From positions 186,001 to 250,000 of the forward strand of contig NZ_JANRHG010000002.1 of assembly GCF_024733845.1 (NCBI RefSeq): a DNA stretch of 64,000 nt, in the 5' to 3' direction. The position numbers and the translations under genes were made by a program. The notes below the pieces were generated by a model. It was not told where the DNA came from. It searched no databases and saw nothing but the letters and a program-made list of their open reading frames with translations. Shown here piece after piece: positions 53,689 through 63,227 of this stretch; the stretch's first letter is position 1, and each line of letters begins with the position of its first letter. This DNA comes from Neomoorella sulfitireducens (GTDB taxonomy: Bacteria; Bacillota; DSM-521; Neomoorellales; Neomoorellaceae).

Positions 53689-55296
53689 CTAAATAATCCC
53701 TACCACCGCCTGGGCAATACTCACACAGTGAATATTGAGGCGCAAAAAGTGATTGATCAGCTCCATATGGATCGAACTCGTTTCGAGGCTTAAGCGATTT
53801 TCTTGTTGTAAGCGCTGGAAATGAGAACATCGTAAGTCTTTCTCCAAACGTAAAATCTCAGGATGATTGTGGATAATCTTGTAGGCCGCAACTTCATTAG
53901 TGGTGGCAAAAGCCTCAATAACGGCATTAAAATTGTCCTGTACTTTTTTAAACATTTCCTGTAGTTCTACCTGGCCTTCAGGTGAAAATTCCATCCCACT
54001 GGCTTCAATCTTTTGCCACTGGTGTGCCATCTCAACTAAAACATCACCTATATGTTCCAGGTCATTAGCAATATATAACAATTTAATTTTTTGTAGCAAT
54101 TTTTCTTCAGCTAAATTATCTTCGGGAATTCTTGCCAGGTAATTTACTATTGCCCGGTAAAGATAATCTAAAACATTATCCAATCGCTTAAGTTTCTCCA
54201 GTAAATCAACTTCTCGTTCGGCAAGGGGCCGCATCACCCTGGGGAACATTTCTTGCTGGATAATCCGGGACATGCGCAAAAGTTCACGATTAATATTATT
54301 TAAAGCGACTTCCGGTACATTTAAAACTGAAGTATCCAGGTATTTGGCTACTTTTTCTTCTTCCTGCACCTCAGGTAATATTTTTACTGTAAGTTGCCCC
54401 ACCCATGGAGTAAAAGGCAGGAAAAACATCATATTGATAACATTGAAAAGGGTATGTCCATTAGCAATTTGGCGCACTATGTCCCTAGAGGTTATTTGCG
54501 CTAACCAGGTATAAGGTTTAATTAACAAAAGAAAGATTATTACCCCACCAAGTTTAAACAAAAAATGGGCCAGTGCTACTCTTTTAGCTTCCCGCGAATG
54601 GGCCAGGCTGGAAATGAGTGCAGTAGCGGTAGTACCCAAATTAGCTCCAAGAACCATAGCCAGTGATGCTTGTAAGGTTAAAGCACCCTGTGCCGCCAGG
54701 GTCATTGCCAGAACCACCGTAGCCGCACTGACCTGAACGAAAGCTGTAAAAAGGGTGGCCACCATGGTCATCAGCAAGGGATGAGAGGCAAGGCGATCTA
54801 AAAGATTAATATAACCTGCTAGTGAGCGCAAAGGTATGGCAGCATCACCCATAACTGCTGCTCCGTAAAATATTAGGCCAAATCCTAAAACGGCTTCTCC
54901 TAAATGGCGCCAGCGTAGGCGTCCTGCAAAAAGATACAATACAAGACCTGCCGCTACCGCCCATAGAGCATAATCGCTAAGATGAAAGGCCATGAGTTGA
55001 GGGGTCAAGGTAGAACCTATGGCTGCGCCCAGAATAACTCCTAGTGCTTGACCCAAACTCATAAGACCAGCACTAACAAACCCGACTAATAAGACGGTAG
55101 TAACAGCACTGGTTTGTAGAAAAATAGTAGCTACTAACCCTGCCAGCATCCCGTAAAAACGGTTTTGGGTAACTTTGCCGAGAAAAGTCTGTACCTGTCT
55201 GCCCGCCGCCTTCTGCAAACCATTGCTGATTAAATGCATTCCGAAAAGGAATAATGCCAGACCTCCTGTTAAATTGGTAATCGCAGCAAATAACAT
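53689..55296 (-). CDS. Na/phosphate cotransporter family protein with PhoU-like domain
   Basis: 535 residues. Two repeats of the Na/Pi cotransporter fold, each with a QTSA/QVSA-type motif (FLQTSAVTTVLLVG near 60 and FVQVSAATVVLAM near 190), about eight membrane helices to residue 310, then a PhoU-like helical domain (350-535). The family (NptA/YjbB) imports or exports phosphate with Na+. ATG 55296 follows GGGAGGGCGAGG. Confidence 0.88.
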   Translation of the reverse strand: MLFAAITNLTGGLALFLFGMHLISNGLQKAAGRQVQTFLGKVTQNRFYGMLAGLVATIFLQTSAVTTVLLVGFVSAGLMSLGQALGVILGAAIGSTLTPQLMAFHLSDYALWAVAAGLVLYLFAGRLRWRHLGEAVLGFGLIFYGAAVMGDAAIPLRSLAGYINLLDRLASHPLLMTMVATLFTAFVQVSAATVVLAMTLAAQGALTLQASLAMVLGANLGTTATALISSLAHSREAKRVALAHFLFKLGGVIIFLLLIKPYTWLAQITSRDIVRQIANGHTLFNVINMMFFLPFTPWVGQLTVKILPEVQEEEKVAKYLDTSVLNVPEVALNNINRELLRMSRIIQQEMFPRVMRPLAEREVDLLEKLKRLDNVLDYLYRAIVNYLARIPEDNLAEEKLLQKIKLLYIANDLEHIGDVLVEMAHQWQKIEASGMEFSPEGQVELQEMFKKVQDNFNAVIEAFATTNEVAAYKIIHNHPEILRLEKDLRCSHFQRLQQENRLSLETSSIHMELINHFLRLNIHCVSIAQAVVGII

Positions 55297-55334
55297 CCTC
55301 GCCCTCCCTTACAAATTACCTAGTTTATATATTT

Positions 55335-56612
55335 TTACACCATTTTTCCGCGGTTTTTTAGAAAATCTTGGAGGTCGGCAAGAGACAGGGTGTTAATTAT
55401 ATCCCCCTCTTCCAGTTGAGCCTTTAAAGCAATTGCACGCCCTGTTCTGCTGAAAATTAACTGTTCCCTGGCGTGAGCATCAGTATTAATTGCCATTTTT
55501 AGGCCATATCTTTTTGCTCTTATAACCAGATCTGCCGAGAGGTCATTGCGATCTGGAAAACTATTAATCTCCATTACAGTTCCTACTGATGACGCTGCTT
55601 TAAAGACGCGTTCCATATCTAAATGCAAGTTATTGGTATTGCTGAATACAGTTTGATGGGTGGGATGAGCAAGAACATCAACCATGCCCGTCTCTAAGGC
55701 TTTTATTATTCTCTCAGTTAATTCATGGCAATTTTGCCCATAAAGGTAATGCACGGAAGCAATTACTATATCAAGCTCTTTTAATAAATTTTCTTCATAG
55801 GCCAAACCGCCGCTTTCTGTAATATCCACCTCGGAACCAGCCAAGAGAGTAATTCCCGGTAATCTATCGTTAAGTTTCCGTATAGCCTCGATCTGTTCCT
55901 TAAGACGCTTGGGACTTAACCCTCCTGCAGAAGCATGTATCCATGAGTGATCGCAAATTGCTAGATATTCATACCCTATTTCCTTGGCTGCCAAGGCCAT
56001 TTCCTCAAGAGAATGTACTCCTTCGCTCCAATCTGTATGAGTATGGAGGTCACCTTTAAGGCTGTATAAATCCCATGGCAGCACTAGTGGTTTTCTTAAT
56101 TGTTCTGGTCCTGGAGGGCAAAAATGAATATCTATCGGGAAATTCCGGTAATGTAAAAATATGGCGCGCCCCGGTTCTCTCCGTATAATCCCCGAAATTT
56201 GCGGTAGATGGGTAATGACATTGATAATATTTTCAACTTTCTCGTCACAGGATATCAAAAGGTCAATATCGCTATGCCATACTTCACCCTTACCCAAACT
56301 ACCTGTTACTTCAATATTTAATATTTGAGGAAGGTCTTTTAATTGAAAAATCAATTGTTCGGCATAAAAACTCGCTGCATGGAAGGCCAGGAAACCGTCA
56401 ATAGGTTCTATCAAGCGGAGCAATCGTTTTATTTGACCTTGGCCGGATTTACCACCTCCTTTCGGAATATATTGCCATATGCCTTTTTTAATCAAGCTTC
56501 TAAAATCCTTTTCACTTTCTATACCATAGTTCTGTCGTAATTGTGGCCATAATTGAGGGTCAAGACCCGTAAGATGGAAGATATCATTTATCCACTGTTC
56601 CAATGCTAACAC
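55335..56612 (-). CDS. Shortened PolX-like protein (nucleotidyltransferase remnant + PHP domain)
   Basis: 425 residues. C-terminal PHP domain (about 190-425) with its metal ligands: GDLHTHTDWSEG, AICDHSWIHA, GSEVDI, ASVHYLYG, DVLAHPT and INTDAHA. Upstream of it GSLGKGEVWHSDIDLLIS resembles the DNA polymerase X palm. Full bacterial PolX has about 570 residues; most of the N-terminal HhH/8-kDa portion is missing or unrecognisable. It probably keeps phosphoesterase or exonuclease activity. GTG 56612 or TTG 56603 could start it; the ribosome site favours neither strongly. Confidence 0.72.
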   Translation of the reverse strand: MLALEQWINDIFHLTGLDPQLWPQLRQNYGIESEKDFRSLIKKGIWQYIPKGGGKSGQGQIKRLLRLIEPIDGFLAFHAASFYAEQLIFQLKDLPQILNIEVTGSLGKGEVWHSDIDLLISCDEKVENIINVITHLPQISGIIRREPGRAIFLHYRNFPIDIHFCPPGPEQLRKPLVLPWDLYSLKGDLHTHTDWSEGVHSLEEMALAAKEIGYEYLAICDHSWIHASAGGLSPKRLKEQIEAIRKLNDRLPGITLLAGSEVDITESGGLAYEENLLKELDIVIASVHYLYGQNCHELTERIIKALETGMVDVLAHPTHQTVFSNTNNLHLDMERVFKAASSVGTVMEINSFPDRNDLSADLVIRAKRYGLKMAINTDAHAREQLIFSRTGRAIALKAQLEEGDIINTLSLADLQDFLKNRGKMV

Positions 56613-56875
56613 CTATATTATTTAAATTTAACGAAAGCCTCATTATGGAAATTCAAATAGAGTGCTATATGTATTCTATTGGTATACCTTTTGTATAATA
56701 AAATATTCGCCATGGTATATAGAATTCCTTCTACGTTTTAAAAAATTTATTTTTAATTCTAGTTCAAGAACTCCCTGCAAATGAACATAGACAATACCTC
56801 TGGAGGTAAATTTACTACCCGGCTATTTTTTATAATTCACTTGGAAAGGGAATATTCTTCAACCTAAATATAGAA

Positions 56876-58126
56876 TTACCGTTCTTTGACTATTATTTTT
56901 TTTAATCTGGAATAATTCGGCAAACCATCCTTCATAGGAATGGATACATCCCCTTGAATAAGCGGCATGCAATAGTCAACAAATGCCGGAGTAGTCCAAA
57001 TGCCATCTTCAGATATGAATTCCTTCGGTACATACCGGTCTACATTAGCAACCCTATCAAGTTCAATAATTCCAGGGGTGCATTTATAGGTTGTTCCCGG
57101 TTCCCTCACAAGTGTAACCATAAACCCGCTTTTCCCCTCTACCGCGAACCTTACCGCAGCTCTGCCTACCATTTCAGCCTCCATGACATCCGTCTTTGCT
57201 GCCATGTGCATAGCTGCTTGCTGGCATATATCTGGCTTTATCCACCTTGTTTTTAGTTTCAGATTCTCTTCTATGAGTTGTTTTAACGTTTCTGCTATAC
57301 CGCCTAGTACAGGGTGTCCAAATGCATCAATGTTCATATCACCCGTAGCAGCATGGATATAATTGCCTTCCTTATCACGTAATCCTTCACCTGTCACAAT
57401 GAATACTCCGCCATATTTCTTGTATTCCCTCTCTACATCTGCAAGAAATTTTTCCTTTTCAAAAGGAATTTCTGGAAAACAAATGATATGGGGTGCGTCC
57501 CCTTCTCTCTTTCTGGCCAGTGTACTAGCTGCCGCAATCCACCCAGCATTCCTTCCCACCGTTACGAGTATAGTAACAGGCTCAGAAGTGTACATGCTTT
57601 CTGTATGTATACCAGCCTCCATCACGCAGGTGATAATATACTTGGCACAACTCCCATATCCTGGACAGTGGTCAGTTCCTTCTAAGTCATTGTCTATGGT
57701 CTTAGGTATACCTATTACGTGCAGATCATACCCTATCTTTCTTGCAGCATTATATATCTTGAGTGCCGTGTCCATGGAGTCATTGCCACCATTATAAAAA
57801 AAGTAACGAATACCATATTTCCTAAATACCTCAAATACCCTTTTGATATCTCTATCTTTAGGATCATCAGATTTGATCATGTAACGGCATCCTCCCAATG
57901 CCGCACCTGGGGTTTTCTTTAACCCCTCAATAGTCTCTCTATCTTCTGCTGAAAGGTCTACCAGTTCTTCTTTAAGAACACCTTCGATGCCATAAATAGC
58001 TCCATAAAGGTTTCGTATTGCGCTATGCTTTTTCGCTTCCTGAATCACTCCATAGAGGCTACTGTTTATGACGGCTGTGGGTCCTCCCGATTGACCAACA
58101 ATTGCATTACCTTTTAATGCTTTCAT
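56876..58126 (-). CDS. 6-phosphofructokinase, pyrophosphate-dependent type
   Basis: 416 residues. The start NAIVGQSGGPTAVIN, GGNDSMDTAL (near 114) and GIPKTIDNDLEGTDH (near 140) follow the PPi-dependent pattern: Asp replaces the ATP-type Gly after the third residue and PKTIDND replaces PGTIDND. It phosphorylates fructose 6-phosphate reversibly. The GGN in place of GGD is seen in some PPi-type relatives. Last gene of the ABC-transporter operon, 64 bases after the MBL gene, an unusual place for a glycolytic enzyme. The 263 bases before the PolX-like gene are AT-rich with no clear signal. Confidence 0.83.
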   Translation of the reverse strand: MKALKGNAIVGQSGGPTAVINSSLYGVIQEAKKHSAIRNLYGAIYGIEGVLKEELVDLSAEDRETIEGLKKTPGAALGGCRYMIKSDDPKDRDIKRVFEVFRKYGIRYFFYNGGNDSMDTALKIYNAARKIGYDLHVIGIPKTIDNDLEGTDHCPGYGSCAKYIITCVMEAGIHTESMYTSEPVTILVTVGRNAGWIAAASTLARKREGDAPHIICFPEIPFEKEKFLADVEREYKKYGGVFIVTGEGLRDKEGNYIHAATGDMNIDAFGHPVLGGIAETLKQLIEENLKLKTRWIKPDICQQAAMHMAAKTDVMEAEMVGRAAVRFAVEGKSGFMVTLVREPGTTYKCTPGIIELDRVANVDRYVPKEFISEDGIWTTPAFVDYCMPLIQGDVSIPMKDGLPNYSRLKKIIVKER

Positions 58127-58190
58127 AACCCATCATCTCCTCTTATTTCCTCTTTATCATATTTTGGGCTGCGGCTGCAGCTTAATGTAG

Positions 58191-59258
58191 TCAACTTTCC
58201 CTCGTACCCATATATTCTTGATTATAATCCAGTAATAAGCTAATCGAACTGCTATTTTTTTCTCCATGTGAGAATGGTGGTAAACAAACGATATCTGTAA
58301 AGTGTATTTCCACATCAATGCCGGATAAGGAACAAATACTTTTAATCATATCCATGGCAGAAGCTGCCGGGCAATTGTCTACCCTGTCATTGGACACCGG
58401 GACAATTACACATCTGGGTGTCACCTTCTCTATCAGCCGGTCTGAAATAGCATCTTCGTGTCCATGATGGGGGAATTTGAATATATGTGAATGAAGTGAT
58501 ACATCCCTCTTGAGTAATTCCTCCCAGAAATCGGCATATACATCACCTGGGAGTAGTATCTTATTTGCGCCAAATTCTAGTTTTAATACAATGCTTGTAT
58601 TGTTAATAAACTTATGGATATCCAAGAGAATCTCTTCCGCTGCTTCTCCTTCCATAGTTTGATAAACTTTTTCAACGTAGTCGTGCAATTTTTGTGAGGC
58701 GGTTCCTGGAGGACCTAAAATCTCAACGCTTGTATGTTTTGTGAAATGTATAATGTCAAGCGGGTAACGTATTATTTCTATTGGCACTTTTCTCGCTTGA
58801 AGTGTTTGATATATCTCATTATAAATATTGAGGGCGGTTACCATATTATAGGCGTCCTGGCTGTAGCTATTCCCCTGCTCCAGTCGTTTCCCCAGAAATT
58901 CATCTTTTAGTGCACAATTGCACCACATTTTTTTGATACCACATGTTTTTACCACATCTAATAATCCACCAACGTGGTCTTCATGAAAATGTGTAATAAC
59001 CAACAGATCTATCTCCGCAATTCCCTTTTGTTTTAGGAATTCCGCAGTCCTGATCCGGGTTGGATATTTATTATATTCAAATTCATATGAGCTTCCTCCA
59101 TCGATCAGCATATTATAGCGTGAATTATTTTCCCAGATCTCTATATATATTGAGTCTCCGTACCCGACGTTAATAAAATCGATTTTCATCCTGCAGCTCC
59201 CGGGATTGGGTATCAGATTACTTTTTTTCCCCATATTTACCTGGGATTTTTCAATCAT
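58191..59258 (-). CDS. MBL-fold metallohydrolase (ComEC/Rec2-like soluble domain)
   Basis: 355 residues. FINVGYGDSIYIEI, DGGSS, the zinc motif THFHEDHVGGLLD (near 92), LLPGDVYADFWEE and FKFPHHGHED fit the soluble beta-lactamase-like domain of ComEC but without membrane helices or signal peptide. Substrate unknown; a phosphodiester or phosphate ester is plausible. It starts three bases after the ABC ATPase stop with GGAAGGAG. Confidence 0.8.
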   Translation of the reverse strand: MIEKSQVNMGKKSNLIPNPGSCRMKIDFINVGYGDSIYIEIWENNSRYNMLIDGGSSYEFEYNKYPTRIRTAEFLKQKGIAEIDLLVITHFHEDHVGGLLDVVKTCGIKKMWCNCALKDEFLGKRLEQGNSYSQDAYNMVTALNIYNEIYQTLQARKVPIEIIRYPLDIIHFTKHTSVEILGPPGTASQKLHDYVEKVYQTMEGEAAEEILLDIHKFINNTSIVLKLEFGANKILLPGDVYADFWEELLKRDVSLHSHIFKFPHHGHEDAISDRLIEKVTPRCVIVPVSNDRVDNCPAASAMDMIKSICSLSGIDVEIHFTDIVCLPPFSHGEKNSSSISLLLDYNQEYMGTRES

Positions 59259-59261
59259 TTA

Positions 59262-60356
59262 CTACCCTTCTCCTTCCAAAATGTGCACCTTATTACCGTC
59301 AAAACTGATATTTACCTTTCCACTCATGCAACCGTGACGACTGGGGTTGAAATCATCAACAATAAACTCTTGCTCCCGGCATTTCACCCAATAACGAATC
59401 ATATGGCCCAAAAAACTGCTTTTCTTTATCTCGCCGAAGAGCTGGTTTGCTCCGCTAACACCATCATTATTCTCACTGATGCTAATACACTCAGGCCTTA
59501 CGGCGAGGATAACCCTTTGGCCCGGACTTACGGAATAGCCTTCTCGTCGAATACTTATTTCTCCGCCTGCATAACTTGCAATGATGTTGCTGCCTGCTAT
59601 TTCTTTTATCTTCGCTTGAATAAAATTTACCGTACCAACGAAATTGGCAACAAATTTATTTCTAGGCTTAAAATATATTTCCCAAGGCGAGCCAATTTGC
59701 CTGATTATACCGTTATCCATCACCGCAATGACATCAGACATAGACAATGCTTCATCCTGGTCATGTGTTACGTAAACTGTAGTAATCCCTAACCTTTGCT
59801 GCAACTCCCTCAACTCGCCCCTAACTTCCACCCTTAACTTTGCATCCAAATTGCTAAGCGGTTCATCAAGAAGAAGTATGGATTGGCCCATGACCAAAGC
59901 CCTTGCAAGGGCAACCCGTTGCTGCTGGCCACCGCTCAATTGCCGCGGAAACCTGTTTTCCATACCTTGCAGGCTGAACATTTGAAGCATTTCATCAACC
60001 TTTTCCTTTATTTCTGTCTTAGACAAACCCTTAAGTTTTAATCCGTAAGATATGTTTTCAAAAATCGTCATATGCGGGAATAAGGCATATTCCTGAAATA
60101 CTAACGGAGTATTTCTTTTATACGGGGGAACACCATTAACCCTTTTGCAATCAATATAAATATCTCCGCCATCCGCCTCGTAAAAGCCTGCAATTAGCCG
60201 CATTAACGTTGTCTTACCGCATCCACTGGGGCCTAGAAGCGTGGTGAAGCTGCCACGGGGCACATTCAAAGAAACATTGTCTACTGCTTTAATCGAGCCA
60301 AACCACTTTGTAACGTTTTGAATTCTAATGATTGCATCGTTTGGATTCAAACTCAT
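59262..60356 (-). CDS. ABC transporter ATP-binding protein (FbpC/AfuC/PotA type)
   Basis: 364 residues. Walker A GPSGCGKTT (near 39), Q-loop LVFQEYALFPHMT, signature LSGGQQQRVALARAL, Walker B ILLLDEPLSNLDA, H-loop VYVTHDQDEA, then a TOBE domain (about 285-364). It powers the permease encoded just upstream. The MOI/FbpC type serves ferric iron, thiamine, phosphonate or hexose-phosphate importers. Confidence 0.92.
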   Translation of the reverse strand: MSLNPNDAIIRIQNVTKWFGSIKAVDNVSLNVPRGSFTTLLGPSGCGKTTLMRLIAGFYEADGGDIYIDCKRVNGVPPYKRNTPLVFQEYALFPHMTIFENISYGLKLKGLSKTEIKEKVDEMLQMFSLQGMENRFPRQLSGGQQQRVALARALVMGQSILLLDEPLSNLDAKLRVEVRGELRELQQRLGITTVYVTHDQDEALSMSDVIAVMDNGIIRQIGSPWEIYFKPRNKFVANFVGTVNFIQAKIKEIAGSNIIASYAGGEISIRREGYSVSPGQRVILAVRPECISISENNDGVSGANQLFGEIKKSSFLGHMIRYWVKCREQEFIVDDFNPSRHGCMSGKVNISFDGNKVHILEGEG

Positions 60357-60367
60357 TATACCCCTTT

Positions 60368-62011
60368 CTATATATCAAGAGATTTCCCGGTTTTTTTCAT
60401 AATAAGCTGTGCAATTCCTAGAACTACAAAAGCAATGGTTATAAGCGTCACAGTAAAAGCTGCAGCACTTCCCCATACACCATTCTGAACCAGGCCAAGG
60501 ATTGATATGGTACCCACTACTGTCCTGGGTGATACCAAAAAAATAACCACGCTTAAATTCGTAATCGCCCTTAAAAATGACACAGCGAAACCTGATAAAA
60601 AAGGTACCTGCAGCAATGGCAAAATAATGTCTTTAAAACTCCTGAAATTATTCGCCCCAAGGTTTAGAGCAGCTTCCTCAACTGAGTTTCCTATCTGCTG
60701 TAAGCCTGCCAACGATGAGCTATAACACGTAGGGATGTTCCAAAAAGCAAGCCCAAGCACTATGATAAGCCCAGTACCTGTTAAAGCGAGAGGTTTTTCA
60801 TTAAAAGCCATAATAAAGCCTATTCCTAAAAATAATCCCGGTATGGCTCCAGGCAGGATGCCTAAGAAATCTAAAAACCTGTTTATTCCAATCTGTTTTT
60901 TCTGTACGATATAAGCTAAAACCATCGAAAATGATGCTGCCAGTAGAGATGATAAAAATGCAAATTTCAAACTGTTATAGATCTCCACGAACCGCGCCAA
61001 CATATATCTGAAATTCTTCAGGGTCAGCGCCCAGTTATAGCCCCATGCCTGGCTGAACGCGCCGATTACCAAGACACCATATACCAAAATAACTACAGTC
61101 GTTACCGCCAGGCATACGGAGAACAGTAACCATTTCACCAATGAAGGCGTTTTGGAAAAAGCCAAATCGATCTCTTTTCCTGTTATAGTGACATATGATC
61201 GCCGGCCCACCCAGTATCTCTGGAGAAAAAATATAGTTACTGCGGGTAACAAGAGCGCTGTTGCCAGCACCGATGCAGTCGGCAGGTTATACCAGCCGGC
61301 AATCTGCATATATGCTTCTGTGGGGAGCGTGTAGAAATTCCCGGCTATCAGGAGCGGGTTCCCGAAATCGGCAAGTACGTTAATTGCCACCACCAAAGCT
61401 CCCCCTGCCACCCCGGGCCTACAAAGTGGGAATATCACATCCCTAAAAACCTGCCATGGCGATGCTCCGAGATTGAACGCGGCATACTCGAGGTTGGTTG
61501 AAATAGCCCTCAGTACCCCATAAATCACCGCATAAGCGTATGGAAAAAAGGTGATAGTTTGTACAAGCCATAACCCTTGCCATCCATATATATCTACTTT
61601 GATATTAAGGAGATGCTTCGTGATAATCCCCTGTCCACCGAATAGGAGTATATACGATAGGGCAATAATAAAAGGTGGAGAGACAATCGGGAGAACCGTG
61701 ATAAATCGGAACAATCTTTTAAAGGGAACATCTAACCTCACTATGGTATAAGCAAAGATAAAAGCGATAATGGTACATGAGATAGTTGAGATAAAAGTCA
61801 TGTATAAGCTGTGTAGCCCCGCGTAATACCACCTTTGGACCCTAAAGAAATTCATATAATCGTCTATCGTGGGAAAAGTAACTACCTTGATTAGTGGCCA
61901 CAGGACAAAGGTAAACGTTGCAAGGACGATGCATAGGATGGTGAGCATCAGTAATGGTTCATTCTTTACCCTTTTAAAATCTGAGATCGCCTCTCTTATA
62001 GCTGTCGTCAA
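60368..62011 (-). CDS. ABC transporter permease, two fused membrane domains (FbpB/AfuB/ThiP type)
   Basis: 547 residues and about 12 helices forming two BPD-type permease units; EAA-loop motifs occur in each half (EYAAFNLGASPWQVFRDVIFP near 185 and EEAALNLGANNFRSFKDIILP near 455). Start TTG 62011. Such fused permeases work with a single solute-binding protein for Fe3+, thiamine, 2-aminoethylphosphonate or hexose phosphates. Confidence 0.9.
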   Translation of the reverse strand: MTTAIREAISDFKRVKNEPLLMLTILCIVLATFTFVLWPLIKVVTFPTIDDYMNFFRVQRWYYAGLHSLYMTFISTISCTIIAFIFAYTIVRLDVPFKRLFRFITVLPIVSPPFIIALSYILLFGGQGIITKHLLNIKVDIYGWQGLWLVQTITFFPYAYAVIYGVLRAISTNLEYAAFNLGASPWQVFRDVIFPLCRPGVAGGALVVAINVLADFGNPLLIAGNFYTLPTEAYMQIAGWYNLPTASVLATALLLPAVTIFFLQRYWVGRRSYVTITGKEIDLAFSKTPSLVKWLLFSVCLAVTTVVILVYGVLVIGAFSQAWGYNWALTLKNFRYMLARFVEIYNSLKFAFLSSLLAASFSMVLAYIVQKKQIGINRFLDFLGILPGAIPGLFLGIGFIMAFNEKPLALTGTGLIIVLGLAFWNIPTCYSSSLAGLQQIGNSVEEAALNLGANNFRSFKDIILPLLQVPFLSGFAVSFLRAITNLSVVIFLVSPRTVVGTISILGLVQNGVWGSAAAFTVTLITIAFVVLGIAQLIMKKTGKSLDI

Positions 62012-62033
62012 ACTATCACTTCCCTTCAGGTAT

Positions 62034-62071
62034 TGGCACCGGGAGGCGCTACCTGATGTCTCCCGGTGCCA
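62034..62071 (-). other. Stem-loop between binding-protein and permease genes
   Basis: A 12-base-pair perfect stem, TGGCACCGGGAG with CTCCCGGTGCCA on either strand, with a 14-base loop and no T-run. Such hairpins often protect the upstream mRNA so that the binding protein is made in excess. Confidence 0.55.
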
Positions 62072-62126
62072 TTATGACAGAAAACCTTTTTCCTTCTGCC
62101 CACATAACAGTAGTTTTTATCTAAAA

Positions 62127-63209
62127 TTATTTTTGCCCGATCATTTCACTGAATTTCTTTATTACCTCCGCTTTGTTCTTCATTGCAGCTTCTCTGTCAT
62201 ACTGGACGAGCTTTAATTCTTCCAGTTTGGGCATTCCCTCGGGCGGGGCCACATCTTTACGGACGGAATACCTGTTGGAGAGTTTAGTGTTCATTTCACC
62301 GACCGGTTTCGTCAGCAGCCAGTCTACAAACACTTTAGCATTTTCGGTATTGGGTCCTCCCTTTATGATAGAAACGCCGCCGATTTCAAAAGCTGTCTGC
62401 TCAGGAATGATGACGCTAATAGGATATCCCTGCTTTGCTGTTTTAAGGATATCATGTGCCCATGACATACCGGCGACAAATTCGCCTGTCGCCACAAGGC
62501 TTATAGGATCAACTGCACCAGGGGTATAGTGATGTACGTTGGCATGCAGCTTCTTAAGATATTCCCAACCCTTTTCCTCCCCTAACCTGAAAAGCTGGTT
62601 TGATACAAATATATAGGCACCGCCTGCAGTAGCAGGATTAGATGTCACGAATAAGCCTTTATAAGCAGGATTTAGCAAGTCATCCCATGTTTTTGGCATG
62701 CTGACCCCTTTAGGTTCCAATTCCTTCTTGAACCTATCGTTGTTGATGACTATCCCGAGGACCCCCATATACCATCCCTGCCAGTATCCGTTGGGGTCAG
62801 AGAATACCTTGTCTATATCTTTAGCGTTCGGTGAGGTATACTTTTCAAGTATTCCTTCTTTTGCTAACGGATCATGGAATTCCACGGATCCCCCCACGAA
62901 TATGTCTGCTTTCGGTGAGGCTTTTTCAGCAAGCAACCTTGCGCTTGCTTCTCCTGCCCCGAAGCGGAGGAATTCAATGTCAATCCCTTTATCCTCTTTA
63001 AACTTCTTTTGGATCTGAACAATATCATCCTCATTCAATGCTGCATAGACCACCAATTTTTTGGAAGCTGGTTTTGTCTGCTCTTGATTGGCAGCTGGAG
63101 CAGTATTTGCCGACCGCTCTTGTGAATTGCCGCATCCCGTAAGCATTGCCGTAATCGCCAGCATTAAAATGATCCCTAAAGACAATACTTTCCTTCTAAA
63201 ATTCAACAT
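62127..63209 (-). CDS. Extracellular solute-binding lipoprotein (FbpA/AfuA/2-AEP type)
   Basis: 360 residues from ATG 63209 (GAAGGGGGAA upstream). Lipoprotein signal with lipobox LTGC (Cys near 26), a Thr/Ala/Gln linker, then a class-II binding protein: LVVYAALNEDDIVQIQKKF, DIFVGGSVEFHDPLAKEGIL, WYMGVLGIVINNDRF, and GGVSIIKGGPNTENAKVFVDWLL. The ferric, 2-aminoethylphosphonate and hexose-phosphate binders share this pattern. No tyrosine pair characteristic of Fe3+ binders is obvious at the expected position. Confidence 0.85.
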   Translation of the reverse strand: MLNFRRKVLSLGIILMLAITAMLTGCGNSQERSANTAPAANQEQTKPASKKLVVYAALNEDDIVQIQKKFKEDKGIDIEFLRFGAGEASARLLAEKASPKADIFVGGSVEFHDPLAKEGILEKYTSPNAKDIDKVFSDPNGYWQGWYMGVLGIVINNDRFKKELEPKGVSMPKTWDDLLNPAYKGLFVTSNPATAGGAYIFVSNQLFRLGEEKGWEYLKKLHANVHHYTPGAVDPISLVATGEFVAGMSWAHDILKTAKQGYPISVIIPEQTAFEIGGVSIIKGGPNTENAKVFVDWLLTKPVGEMNTKLSNRYSVRKDVAPPEGMPKLEELKLVQYDREAAMKNKAEVIKKFSEMIGQK

Positions 63210-63227
63210 TAAAGATTCCCCCTTCAT

